DNA of 64,000 nt, from the NCBI RefSeq assembly GCF_001439815.1, contig NZ_JYLM01000009.1:1-64000 (forward strand), in the 5' to 3' direction. Source of the DNA: Pseudomonas orientalis (GTDB lineage Bacteria > Pseudomonadota > Gammaproteobacteria > Pseudomonadales > Pseudomonadaceae). Made by a program: the position numbers and the translations under genes. Below, piece after piece: positions 7,854 to 16,290 of the stretch. Position 1 is the stretch's first letter. Every line of letters begins with the position of its first letter. Below the pieces are notes generated by a model that was given only the letters and a program-made list of their open reading frames with translations, did not search any database and was not told where the DNA came from.

Positions 7854-9911
7854 CTATTCAGGCCGGTTGTGCTGGATTTGCTGCTTGGCCAACCCCACCA
7901 CGTTTTCCAGCGTAAAGCCGAACTTTTCCTGCAACTTCGCCAGGGGCGCCGACGCGCCAAAGCTGTTCATCACCACTTTGGCGCCGGCCTGTCCGACGTA
8001 GCGGTCCCAGCCCAGAGGGCCGGCCTGCTCCACCACCACCCGAGCCTTCACGCTCGGCGGCAAGACGCTGTCGCGATAGGCCTGGTCCTGGTCTTCAAAC
8101 AGTTCCCAGCTGGGCATCGACACCACCTGCGCGGCGATGCCTTCGCCCGTGAGTTGTTCGTAGGCCGCGACCGCCAGGCTGACTTCACTGCCGGTGGCGA
8201 TCAGGATCACCTCGGGTTTGTCCGCGCCGGCCAACACATAGGCGCCTTTGGCCGCACCCGCGGCCGACGCGTAGCGGCTACGGTCCAGGGTCGGCAGCGG
8301 CTGGCGCGACAGCACGACACAGCTCGGCCGATGGGTTTGCGCCAGTGCCACCTTCCATAACTCAAGGGTTTCATTCGCATCGCCTGGGCGCAGGGTCAGC
8401 AGGCCCGGGGTGGCGCGCAGTTGGGTCAGATGCTCGATGGGTTGATGCGTCGGGCCGTCTTCACCCACGCCGATGGAGTCGTGAGTAAACACGAATATCA
8501 CTGGCAGCTCCATGATCGCCGCCAGCCGGATCGGCGGTTTCATGTAGTCGCTGAAGACCAGGAACGTCGAGGTGTACGGTCGCAGGTAGGACAGTGCCAT
8601 GCCGTTGGCAATCGCGCCCATGGCATGCTCGCGAATACCGAAGTGCAGGTTGCGCCCGCTGTAGTCGTCGGCACTGAAACGCCCCGCGCCGTCGAAGGTA
8701 AGGTTGGTCTTGGTCGACGGCGACAGATCCGCAGAGCCGCCCAGCAACCAGGGGATATGTTGCGCGAAGGCGTTCAGCACCTCGCCGCCTGACGCTCGGC
8801 TGGCGACGCCCTTGGCATCGGCCGCAAAGTTCGGCAAGTCAGCCTGCCACTGCTCGGGCATTTCCCCGGCGCGCATGCGTTGCAGCTCATCGGCGCGCTG
8901 CGGGTCGAGGGAGGCCAGGGTCTGGTTCCACTCGGCAAACAGCGGCTCGGCACGCTCAACGAGTGCATCGCGCAACGTTGCGCGCGCCTCGTCGGGCACC
9001 AGGAAACTGGCGTCCTGTGGCCAGCCATAGGCGGCTTTGGTCAGGCGAATTTCGTCTTCACCCAACGGCTCGCCATGGGCGGCGGCGGTGTTGTGTTTGT
9101 GCGGCGAGCCGTAGCCGATCACGCTGTCGACCACAATCAGGGTCGGTGCGCCGGTATTGGCCTTGAAGGTTTGCAGTGCCACGCTCAGCGCCTGCAGATC
9201 ATTGGCATCGGTGACATGTACGGTGTGCCAGCCATACGCCTGGAAGCGCTTGATCACATCTTCACTGAAGGCCAGCTCGGTGTGACCCTCGATGCTGATG
9301 GTGTTGTTGTCGTAGATCCAGCACAGGTTGTCGAGCCGCAAATGCCCGGCCATCGACGCCGCTTCACTGCTGATGCCTTCCATCATGTCGCCGTCACCGC
9401 ACAGGGTGTAGACGTCGTAATCGAACAGCACCTGGCCGTCGCGGTTGAACCGCTTGGCCAGCCAACGCTCGGCCATGGCCATGCCGACGCTGTTGGCGCA
9501 GCCCTGGCCCAGGGGGCCGGTGGTGGTTTCCACGCCGGTGGTCATGCGGTACTCGGGGTGCCCCGGTGTCTTGGAACTCATCTGGCGGAACTGCTTGATG
9601 TCGTCCAGGCTCACCGCCGGCTCCCCGGAGCGCTTGCCGTGGGCATCAATCTCCACCACGCCGGCCAGGTGCAGCAGCGAATACAGCAGCATCGACGCAT
9701 GCCCCACCGATAACACAAAGCGGTCACGGTTGGGCCAGTCGGGATGCTCCGGGTGATAACGCAGGAAACGACTCCACAACGTATAACCCACCGGCGCCAG
9801 GCCCATGGGCGTGCCGGGGTGGCCCGAGTTGGCCTTCTGCACGGCATCCATGGCCAGGGTGCGAATCGTGTTGATGCATTGCGTGTCGGCGGCAGTGGCG
9901 GTGTGATTCAT
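7854..9911 (-). CDS. tkt: Transketolase
   Basis: Thiamine-diphosphate enzyme of the pentose phosphate pathway that moves two-carbon ketol units between sugar phosphates. The protein is 685 aa, slightly longer than the E. coli enzymes (~663). Visible features are the N-terminal ThDP/substrate histidine H31 in SGHPGTPMG, the ThDP-Mg motif GDGDMMEG at 172, and the pyrimidine domain with the catalytic-type Glu in GIREHAMG. The start at 9911 is chosen because GGGAGA lies ten bases upstream and the family homology begins there; the frame stays open upstream to 10019. It is a single gene, away from the gap/pgk genes that usually accompany the main Pseudomonas tkt, so it may be a second copy. That point is inference. 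Confidence 0.94.
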   Translation of the reverse strand: MNHTATAADTQCINTIRTLAMDAVQKANSGHPGTPMGLAPVGYTLWSRFLRYHPEHPDWPNRDRFVLSVGHASMLLYSLLHLAGVVEIDAHGKRSGEPAVSLDDIKQFRQMSSKTPGHPEYRMTTGVETTTGPLGQGCANSVGMAMAERWLAKRFNRDGQVLFDYDVYTLCGDGDMMEGISSEAASMAGHLRLDNLCWIYDNNTISIEGHTELAFSEDVIKRFQAYGWHTVHVTDANDLQALSVALQTFKANTGAPTLIVVDSVIGYGSPHKHNTAAAHGEPLGEDEIRLTKAAYGWPQDASFLVPDEARATLRDALVERAEPLFAEWNQTLASLDPQRADELQRMRAGEMPEQWQADLPNFAADAKGVASRASGGEVLNAFAQHIPWLLGGSADLSPSTKTNLTFDGAGRFSADDYSGRNLHFGIREHAMGAIANGMALSYLRPYTSTFLVFSDYMKPPIRLAAIMELPVIFVFTHDSIGVGEDGPTHQPIEHLTQLRATPGLLTLRPGDANETLELWKVALAQTHRPSCVVLSRQPLPTLDRSRYASAAGAAKGAYVLAGADKPEVILIATGSEVSLAVAAYEQLTGEGIAAQVVSMPSWELFEDQDQAYRDSVLPPSVKARVVVEQAGPLGWDRYVGQAGAKVVMNSFGASAPLAKLQEKFGFTLENVVGLAKQQIQHNRPE

Positions 9912-10084
9912 GTAACCGGTCTCCCTCGAGTGGCGATCTACAGTGGAGGGCAGGGCAGGGCAAAGGTTTGATTGCATTGCCGTGGTTGCGACGAACGGGG
10001 CCACATTGACCTCGAACATGACAAGCCCCCTGGGAATGGGCTAGCTTCAAGGGGTAGGCCATTGATCAACTGTGGAGGTAAGTC

Positions 10085-10309
10085 ATGCCAGTGAAACACG
10101 ACCTGTATCAGGACTTGGGGTTGAGCAAGGAAGTTGTTCACGAGCGCAGGGCAGGGGACAAGCGGCTGGACTCGCTGCTCACGCAATACGACGTTGCCGA
10201 CGGCGAGGTGTTGAAGGCGGAATCGGCCAGTGCCAGCGATGAAGAGGTGGAAAAGCTGAAGAAGAAACGGTTGTTGATCAAAGATGAAATTGTCGCGAAG
10301 TTGGGTTAA
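10085..10309 (+). CDS. YdcH/DUF465 family small protein
   Basis: A 74-aa, highly charged, all-helical protein. It begins with the family pattern M-P-V-K-H-D-L then a helix, and ends with a Lys/Glu-rich second helix (DEEVEKLKKKRLLIKDEI) typical of DUF465, which forms a helical hairpin. The function of the family is unknown. It has an excellent ribosome site (GGAGG, eight bases upstream) and stands alone, divergent from the transketolase gene. Confidence 0.87.
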   Translation: MPVKHDLYQDLGLSKEVVHERRAGDKRLDSLLTQYDVADGEVLKAESASASDEEVEKLKKKRLLIKDEIVAKLG

Positions 10310-10435
10310 GCAAAACCGGCAGCTGGTGGTGAGGGGCAAGTTCCCTCGCCACACCCGTCTGTTGCACGCGAATGTGCAGATTTTTTCAGAATTGTTTGAG
10401 GGACAAGCTCAACCTCACTCCTTATGATGCGCCCC

Positions 10436-10494
10436 GTCCACCCGGCTCTGGGGCTTTTTGCGGCGCAAGGATTGCGTTGTTGAGCCGGGTGGAC
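10436..10494. repeat. 13-bp inverted repeat at the left edge of the AT-rich operon
   Basis: GTCCACCCGGCTC at 10436-10448 and its exact complement GAGCCGGGTGGAC at 10482-10494 enclose 33 bases. The right arm, extended to 10498, matches 13126-13142 with one mismatch in 17. It may be the terminator of the minus-strand operon that ends at 10515, or the mark of an insertion or deletion boundary. Confidence 0.55.
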
Positions 10495-10514
10495 ATCCCG
10501 GGTTCGGGCTGTAC

Positions 10515-10814
10515 TTAGTAAAATCGCTCGGCCGAAAACGCCGCTAAGGACACATGGGGCTGTTGTCCAACTGCCATGTTGGCAAGGGCGTCACCGATCG
10601 CAGGCGCAAATTTGAATCCGTGCCCCGAGCATGCGGATGCGAAATAAGTTGATCTCAACGCTCGGGACTCCCCAATCAGAAATGAGTCATCAGGACTCAG
10701 CGTGTAGAAGCAGTTTTTTGCGTATATGGGCGAGCGCTTCGCGGCAACCCGCCATAGCGCAGCCGCCCCCATAATTCCAAGGCCAATCACGATAACGTCG
10801 TAAGCGTTTCTCAT
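10515..10814 (-). pseudogene. FAD oxidase of the sarcosine/N-methyltryptophan oxidase family, internally deleted
   Basis: Only 99 codons remain of a protein normally ~370-390 aa. The first part is the FAD-binding Rossmann start (YDVIVIGLGIMGAAALWRVA). At about residue 33 (M1 at 10829 numbering) it jumps to the C-terminal family region: the Cys of KNCFYTLSPDDSF, at the place where monomeric sarcosine oxidases bind flavin covalently, then ACSGHGFKFAPAIGDALA and a normal end. The catalytic middle is missing, so it cannot be an active oxidase. The frame is intact across the join, so the deletion was in frame or is recent. The start at 10814 has GAGGAG eight bases upstream, located inside the end of the exporter gene; an ATG at 10829 overlaps that gene's stop. 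It is the last gene of the AT-rich operon. Confidence 0.82.
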
Positions 10815-10825
10815 GTTGGTACTCC

Positions 10826-11725
10826 TCATTTTTTTGGCGAGCGGCTAGCTACCGTGTCGTAGGCCAGAAGGCCGACTAACAGGCCCGTGGTAGAGATGAT
10901 TAACGTAAGAGAAAAAGCGGGAATGGAGTTTCCATTGATGAAAAAGCCAATGGTCAGTAGTGTCAATGGGAGAATGAACTGCAAAAATCCTGTGAAAGAT
11001 AATGGTATTTTTCCGGTGGCGAACGAAAACATCAAGAGCGGCGTGACTGATATAACACCGGCCAGCCAAATAAGCGGAGTCGTGCAGGTTGACAGTTCGC
11101 CTGGCCCTATAACAGGATAGTCAAAAAGCCAGATGGCGACTGTCAAACAGCCGCTCAGAAAAAAAGTCTCCAGGAATAATCCGGTCACTGCGTTTAAAGG
11201 TGTGCTTTTTTTAAAGTAGGTGTAAGCTCCCCATGTTGTGGCAATTGATAAGTAGGTCCAGTGGCTAAGGTTTTCGCTGAGAATTATTAGAATTAATATC
11301 GCGCTGAATGCGACCCCGATAGAAGTAATTTTGGCGGGGGGCAGGGGCTCATGATAGATTATCGCTCCCAATGCAATGGATATGAAAGATGCTAATAAGT
11401 AACCAATTCCACTTTCCAAAATATAGCCATTAATTGAAGCTCCTATAAACGCCGCCCAATTGATGGCAATAACAAGGGAGGCGATGCTGTGCAGGGCTAT
11501 CAGCTTTATTGTGATGTACTTTGCCTGGCTGATACGTCGGAAAAAAAGAAGAACCACAGCGAGAAAAATGCAGGACAAGGCGACTCTATAAGCGACTAGT
11601 GTCGTGGGCGGTACTTCGCCAAGCGCTCTCCAATAAAGAGAGGATGCGCCTAGAATTAGATTTGCCAATCCAGACAATACAATCGCCGGAAAATCAGTGG
11701 CGGAAGAGGCCCGCTGTGTTTTCAT
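10826..11725 (-). CDS. EamA/RarD-like DMT family transporter
   Basis: A 299-aa inner-membrane protein with about ten hydrophobic helices in two repeated halves, typical of the drug/metabolite transporter superfamily. The N-terminal pattern (GLANLILGASSLYWRALGEVPP, with conserved W and R) is that of RarD-type EamA proteins. The substrate is unknown. It lies five bases after the methyltransferase stop and overlaps or abuts the oxidase remnant, so it is part of one tight operon. The base composition is clearly AT-richer than in the flanking genes, which suggests acquisition by transfer. The reading frame is intact. An exporter inside a methyltransferase/oxidase/ProC group suggests export of a small modified amino acid; that is inference. 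Confidence 0.85.
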   Translation of the reverse strand: MKTQRASSATDFPAIVLSGLANLILGASSLYWRALGEVPPTTLVAYRVALSCIFLAVVLLFFRRISQAKYITIKLIALHSIASLVIAINWAAFIGASINGYILESGIGYLLASFISIALGAIIYHEPLPPAKITSIGVAFSAILILIILSENLSHWTYLSIATTWGAYTYFKKSTPLNAVTGLFLETFFLSGCLTVAIWLFDYPVIGPGELSTCTTPLIWLAGVISVTPLLMFSFATGKIPLSFTGFLQFILPLTLLTIGFFINGNSIPAFSLTLIISTTGLLVGLLAYDTVASRSPKK

Positions 11726-11730
11726 GATTT

Positions 11731-12585
11731 TTATGTCGAATGATAAAATTCAATGATTTCGTAAGACCAGAAAATAGTGCCATTTTTGTCGGTGGCGTAT
11801 GCTGCCAGATCATGATTCGCCCAATGTTGGAATTCTCTTTTTAAAAGCGTGCTTGTCATCTGCCATTGATCAGAATAATAGAGGAGTGGAAGCGTATGGC
11901 GTTCCATGAGTCTATAAGTCAACGGGGGCGCGCCGTGATGCGTTTCCTTGTACCTATCCAATACGTCACGAATTCCGACTAAAGAATTGAGGCCTACAAT
12001 GGCCCTTCCCGAAGGCGCCAGGTATCTCGGAAGATCATCGAGAAAGCGGGCGATGACTTTTTCTCCATAGAACATCGCTTGAATGGGCAACTGCCCGGTC
12101 TGCGCGATGATCTCCAAACGCTGGGTGAGTGATGGAGAGGGGGTTCGCCAGCCTGGCGGGTTGAAGATGATTGTTTCAAATTGTCTTTCAGGAAGATTGT
12201 TGAATAGGTCACTCGCACAAAAAGAAATAGCGAGTTGTTTGAAGTTTAAAAGCTCGTGAAGTTTTGCCTGTTCAATGGCATGTTCGGAAATATCCGTGGC
12301 GACGATGTCGTGGCCACCAAGCTTGCGTATCAATAATGCGTGGATACCACTGCCTGTGCCAATATCAAGGAAGCTGTTGTTTGTTCTGTTAGAACTGAAT
12401 GAGCGCAACAAATAGCAGCCGAGCCTCACGCCCGCGAGGCTTACTTGAAAAACGTTGGGTGAATGTATTAAATCAAGCTGTAGGCCCAAACCAAAATAAA
12501 TTTTATACGTGTCACCCGGATATTCCACTTGATTACATTCGAAGTAGTGTTTTCCTGCCAGTCCGTGATCAATAAGCCCTTGCAT
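11731..12585 (-). CDS. Class I SAM-dependent methyltransferase
   Basis: A 284-aa soluble protein. Motif I (LDIGTGSGIHALLI, residues ~73-86) binds S-adenosylmethionine, an acidic residue follows at the end of strand 2 (VATDIS), and motif IV is NPPG (FNPPGW), the type seen in methyltransferases acting on nitrogen, such as the PrmA/HemK group. The N-terminal ~65 residues look like a substrate-binding extension. The start has GGAG nine bases upstream and lies two bases after the ProC remnant's stop. The codons and composition are AT-rich like its operon partners. The target is unknown; the neighbours (proline-reductase domain, amine oxidase, exporter) suggest a small amino-acid-derived molecule rather than a ribosomal protein, but this is a guess. 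Confidence 0.82.
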   Translation of the reverse strand: MQGLIDHGLAGKHYFECNQVEYPGDTYKIYFGLGLQLDLIHSPNVFQVSLAGVRLGCYLLRSFSSNRTNNSFLDIGTGSGIHALLIRKLGGHDIVATDISEHAIEQAKLHELLNFKQLAISFCASDLFNNLPERQFETIIFNPPGWRTPSPSLTQRLEIIAQTGQLPIQAMFYGEKVIARFLDDLPRYLAPSGRAIVGLNSLVGIRDVLDRYKETHHGAPPLTYRLMERHTLPLLYYSDQWQMTSTLLKREFQHWANHDLAAYATDKNGTIFWSYEIIEFYHST

Positions 12586-12587
12586 CT

Positions 12588-12983
12588 CTATCTGCTCCGT
12601 CCCAGTTCTATCGAGCGAGCGCAGGCTTTTTTAAGACCTTCTATAATGGTGTTTTGCACTCCTTTAAGATTAAAGTTATCAATTGCTCTGGCAGTCGTTC
12701 CCCCCGGTGTCATAACCTTTTCACATAAATTTATCGCTGGCTCCTTGCATTGTTCTAACGTTGCCGTACTTCCGCGCAGTATTTGCAGGGTTATAGAGGC
12801 AGCGCTTGATCTGTCGAAACCAGCCGCTACAGCGTATTCAGTGAAGGCTTCGGCAAAATACGCTATATAAGCCGGACCGCCCCCGACCAGAGCGGTGGCG
12901 CTGTCGAGCAATGTCTCATCTTTTACTGCGAGCGAATTGCCAAGCTTCGAAAGAAGCTCGTTAACGATAATCGTTGCTGACAT
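12588..12983 (-). pseudogene. Pyrroline-5-carboxylate reductase C-terminal domain only (ProC remnant)
   Basis: A 131-aa frame equals the helical dimerisation/active-site domain of ProC. It keeps the family patterns around AVKDETLLDSATALVGGGPAY and EKVMTPGGTTARAI, but the N-terminal ~110-residue NADPH-binding Rossmann domain is absent. The ATG at 12983 has GGAGGGG nine bases upstream and could still be translated. However, ProC-like residues continue upstream of it in the same frame (R-F-S-Q-P-N-S...E-G, resembling the PNTP...G region) until a TGA at 13031-13029, so the gene has lost its 5' half. It is the first gene of the AT-rich operon, two bases from the methyltransferase. A free-standing domain with a new role is possible but less likely. 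Confidence 0.75.
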
Positions 12984-13125
12984 GATGATCCCCTCCGGCA
13001 CGATTACGCTGTTGGGTTGGCTAAAACGTCAGCTTTGTGCGGAATCGGATCTATATCAAATCTTTGGCTTCCTAAAATCATGTAGGACGTTTCTGGTGAT
13101 TTCAGGTTCAACGGCCCAGTCTCCG

Positions 13126-13142
13126 GAGCCGGGCGGACATCC
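13126..13142 (+). repeat. Right copy of 17-bp repeat flanking the AT-rich operon
   Basis: GAGCCGGGCGGACATCC matches 10482-10498 in the same orientation with one mismatch (C for T). The two copies bracket the AT-rich operon almost exactly. Confidence 0.5.
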
Positions 13143-13146
13143 TGTC

Positions 13147-14523
13147 TTATACCAGCAGCACTCTCATGCACTCATCCACGGAACGCTGCTGCGTCTCGCC
13201 ATACAGCTGCAACTCGTCAAGCGTGCAGCGGCCCAGCGCCTGCTCGAACTCTGTCCTGTTTGAATGGGCCGCATAGTGGCTCTGCGCGGTATCGCCCAGG
13301 TTGGACTGGAAGATCCCGGCTGCGCTTACCGGCAGGAAGTCCTCGTACACCAGCGGTTCCACCTCCACGTGCCCTGCGCTGAGCAATGCCTGCAGCGTGC
13401 GCGGCTGGTCGGGCTGGCCGCGGGCCGCGAGGCCTTGTGCGCTGGGGAAATAGCGAAAGTAGGCCAGGCCTTGCTCGCGCATCTGCGCGTGGTTGTCCGG
13501 GAACGCCTGGAAGTGTTGCTCCATCAATTGCTCGTAGCGCGCGGCATTGGCCTCGTTGGGGAACGCGCCGAGTTCATCGCGGGTGGCATTGAGCAACTGG
13601 TCGTACAGGGCGCGGCCCTTGGGCGTAAGCGCGACGCCGCGTTGCTCGATTTCACCGAAGCGCGCGCTGTGGCTGCCCTGGGCATCGGTAAAGGCAATGG
13701 GTTCGTCGAGCGCCTTGAAGCTGGTCTGGCGCAGCAGGATCGGGCAATGGCGTCGCGGTGGGCCTTCAATCACGGCCTTGGGGGTGATGCCGTGGGCGGG
13801 CATGGCGGCCTGTACCTGATCGATGTCCAGGGTGCGCGGGGTGAGGTGGTTGATATGCGGGCCCTTGAAAGCCACGACGTCGGCGATCAGGCGATGCTGG
13901 TCGCTGAGTTGCCGATACTGTTCGGCCGTGACGGTGGCGTTGTGGTGCCAGCGAAAGGTCTCCAGCGCCTGGCGGATAAAAGCCTGGGCATCGTCAGCAT
14001 CGAGGCCGCTGTCGGTTTCGGCCTGTTCGATCAATGCCAAGGCGCCGGGGGTGAAGATCGAGCGTTTGGCCAGGGCGGTTTCGGCGAAGCTGCGCAACGC
14101 GGGGTTTTCGATCAGTTCCAGGCGCAGTAACGAGGTGAACACGCGAAACGGGCTGGCTTGCAGCGACTGCTCATGCACGGCGCGAAAGGCGGTTGAATGC
14201 ACCGGCACGCCAGCGGGTGTCAGGTCGTAATAGCCCACCGGTTGCATGCCCATGACGGCAAACAGGCGGCTGATGGTCGCCAGTTCGGCGGCGGTGCCCA
14301 GGCGGATCGCACCGTGGCGCTCCATGCCCAGGCGCTGGATCTCGCCGGTGCGGCGCAGGTGCTCGGCCAGGCCCTGGTCGCCCTCCAGCACCCGCGCATT
14401 GGTCTGCGCCACCAGTTCCAGCAGCGACCCGTACAACGGAACTTCATCCCGATACATGTCGGACATGGCCCTGGAAAAGCCCTTGCGGATCTCGTCGGGG
14501 CTGACATGGGCAGTGGCGGGCAT
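13147..14523 (-). CDS. hglS: 2-oxoadipate dioxygenase/decarboxylase HglS (YdcJ/DUF1338)
   Basis: Fe(II) enzyme that converts 2-oxoadipate to D-2-hydroxyglutarate in the D-lysine/aminoadipate catabolic route. The protein is 458 aa, the normal length. Residues matching the known active site are visible: H70 and R74 in MERHGAIRLG, H226 in GPHINHLTPR, and a Glu at 291 or 293 in FGEIEQRG. R74 is the residue that sets 2-oxoadipate specificity in the P. putida enzyme. The start at 14523 is the first methionine of a good frame; the ribosome site is modest. It stands alone here, with none of the other lysine-pathway genes in the window, and is divergent from an OprD porin. A TTCATT-N5-AATGAA palindrome in the gap may be a regulator site. 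Confidence 0.9.
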   Translation of the reverse strand: MPATAHVSPDEIRKGFSRAMSDMYRDEVPLYGSLLELVAQTNARVLEGDQGLAEHLRRTGEIQRLGMERHGAIRLGTAAELATISRLFAVMGMQPVGYYDLTPAGVPVHSTAFRAVHEQSLQASPFRVFTSLLRLELIENPALRSFAETALAKRSIFTPGALALIEQAETDSGLDADDAQAFIRQALETFRWHHNATVTAEQYRQLSDQHRLIADVVAFKGPHINHLTPRTLDIDQVQAAMPAHGITPKAVIEGPPRRHCPILLRQTSFKALDEPIAFTDAQGSHSARFGEIEQRGVALTPKGRALYDQLLNATRDELGAFPNEANAARYEQLMEQHFQAFPDNHAQMREQGLAYFRYFPSAQGLAARGQPDQPRTLQALLSAGHVEVEPLVYEDFLPVSAAGIFQSNLGDTAQSHYAAHSNRTEFEQALGRCTLDELQLYGETQQRSVDECMRVLLV

Positions 14524-14615
14524 AGAAAAATTCCTGAAGGCGGTGATGATAAAAGTGGCCGTTTCCCGATTTTGTTGAGCGCCACGCCGGCTTGCAAACG
14601 AAGAATCCTCTGGAC

Positions 14616-14632
14616 TTCATTCTGCAAATGAA
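14616..14632. promoter_or_regulatory. Small palindrome upstream of hglS
   Basis: TTCATT and AATGAA are separated by five bases, about 95 bases before the hglS start and 180 before the OprD start. Size and spacing fit a LysR-type or similar dimer site. The 288-base gap otherwise shows only promoter-like AT-rich stretches. Confidence 0.3.
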
Positions 14633-14811
14633 TGAGATGACGTGCATATGACAAAAATCAGCCGCGCTGAAATTTCATATTCGTGCGCTTTTCCTAACTA
14701 ATTCTTCACGGAGCCCGCCCCGGCCGGCGTGAAAGAATCGTCACGTTTGCAGGGATGAAAACGTCGTTTCGCACATCGCTCACATAAAAAAATATTCAGG
14801 GGCCGTCGTTA

Positions 14812-16221
14812 ATGAAAATTTCTACACTGGCGTTGTCCATCGGCGCCGCCGTACTTGCACAACAGGCCTACGCCGATGATTTCGGCCTTGGCTCGCTCGG
14901 CACCGGCAACGGGCACAGCGGCTTTCTCGAAGACAGCCATGCGGCCGTCAGCTCGCGAACCATGTACTACAGCGCGGACAACCGCTCGGGCAGCAATAAC
15001 GACCTGCGCGAAGCCGCGACCCTGCTGCGTTTTGACTATAAATCAGGCTATACCCAGGGCACCCTGGGCGTCGGCTTTGACGTCATGGCCTTCGGTGCCT
15101 TGCGCCTGGACGGCGGCGATGGGCATACCGCAGGGCCGGGCCTTGCCGGCAACGGCAACAGCTTCTTCCCGACCAGAAACAACGGCACCGAGCCTGCCGA
15201 TTCTTTCGGACGCGCTGCGGGTAACGTCAAATTTCGTATCTCCCAGACGGAGTTGCACGTCGGCGGCGGCCTGGCGCCGGTGTTGCCGATCCTGGTTTCC
15301 AACGACAGCCGTGTAGCGCCGCAGACCTTTGACGGCGGCATCCTTACCTCCAACGACATCCCCAATGTCACCTTGACCGGCGGTGAGTTGAATCGCGTCG
15401 AGGGCCGCGCCTCCAGCAACTCCACGGGGTTGAGCGTGGCCGGTGGTACACGGGACAGCGACAGCTTCAAGTTCGGCGGCGTGGACTACAAGCCGTTTGG
15501 TGCTTCCGACAACGTCGTCGCGAAAAACCTGACGTTGCAGTACTACTACGCGCAACTGCAGGACTTCTACAAACAGAACTACGTGGGCCTGGTCCATGTG
15601 CTGCCGCTGGGCAACGACCAATCCTTCAAGACCGACCTGCGCTACTTTGACAGCCGCAGCGATGGCAAGAACGGCGAGAGCGGTTACCAGTTCAACAACA
15701 ATGGCGGCTATGCCCGGCATGCCAACGAGGTGGACAACAAAACCTACAGCGCCGCCTTCACCTACCAACTGGGCGGCAGCAGCCTGATGCTCGGTCATAT
15801 TGGCGTGGGTGACGACGGCGGTTTTGTGTGGGTCAACCAGGGCAGCCTTGCCGATCCCCACGCCCAGGGCGCCGGTGGCAGCGACTTCTACCTGTTTACC
15901 GATGCGGTGGTCGGGCAGTTCTCCCGTGCCGGCGAGCAGGTCAACTTTGGCCAGTATGCGTATGACTTCAAGGCCTACGTACCGGGCCTGAAAGCCTCGG
16001 TTGCCTACCTCAACGGCAGCGATATCAAATCCAAGGTCGCTGGTGGCCCTGATCAGAAAGAAAACGAAACCGATTTCCGTCTGGACTACGTGGTGCAAGC
16101 CGGCCCTCTCAAAGGCTTTGGGACCACCTTGCGCACCGGCACCTACCATGGCAAAAACACCGGCACCGCCGACCAGGACCAGACCCGCCTGATCTTCAAC
16201 TACACATACGCCATCTTCTAA
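14812..16221 (+). CDS. OprD-family outer-membrane porin
   Basis: A 469-aa protein with a clear signal peptide (cleavage after A-Y-A near residue 21) and then the D-D-F-G start typical of mature Pseudomonas OprD/Opd porins. The repeated alternating hydrophobic strands and glycine/aspartate-rich loops fit an 18-strand barrel, and the chain ends in an aromatic residue (Y-A-I-F), as needed for barrel assembly. OprD porins take up basic amino acids, peptides or aromatic acids; the substrate is not visible. Lying next to hglS it might serve lysine or a related compound, but the two are divergent and this is only suggestive. CAGGGG lies ten bases before the ATG. Confidence 0.9.
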   Translation: MKISTLALSIGAAVLAQQAYADDFGLGSLGTGNGHSGFLEDSHAAVSSRTMYYSADNRSGSNNDLREAATLLRFDYKSGYTQGTLGVGFDVMAFGALRLDGGDGHTAGPGLAGNGNSFFPTRNNGTEPADSFGRAAGNVKFRISQTELHVGGGLAPVLPILVSNDSRVAPQTFDGGILTSNDIPNVTLTGGELNRVEGRASSNSTGLSVAGGTRDSDSFKFGGVDYKPFGASDNVVAKNLTLQYYYAQLQDFYKQNYVGLVHVLPLGNDQSFKTDLRYFDSRSDGKNGESGYQFNNNGGYARHANEVDNKTYSAAFTYQLGGSSLMLGHIGVGDDGGFVWVNQGSLADPHAQGAGGSDFYLFTDAVVGQFSRAGEQVNFGQYAYDFKAYVPGLKASVAYLNGSDIKSKVAGGPDQKENETDFRLDYVVQAGPLKGFGTTLRTGTYHGKNTGTADQDQTRLIFNYTYAIF

Positions 16222-16290
16222 GTCTTCATGTGCATCCGGGCGTCATTGGGTTCTACACTGCTGCTCATCCGGCAGGCGATGGAGGACTCA

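Noticed and set aside
10515..13142. Complete biosynthetic gene cluster
   Set aside because: Two of four genes lack essential domains and no synthetase, ligase or regulator is present.
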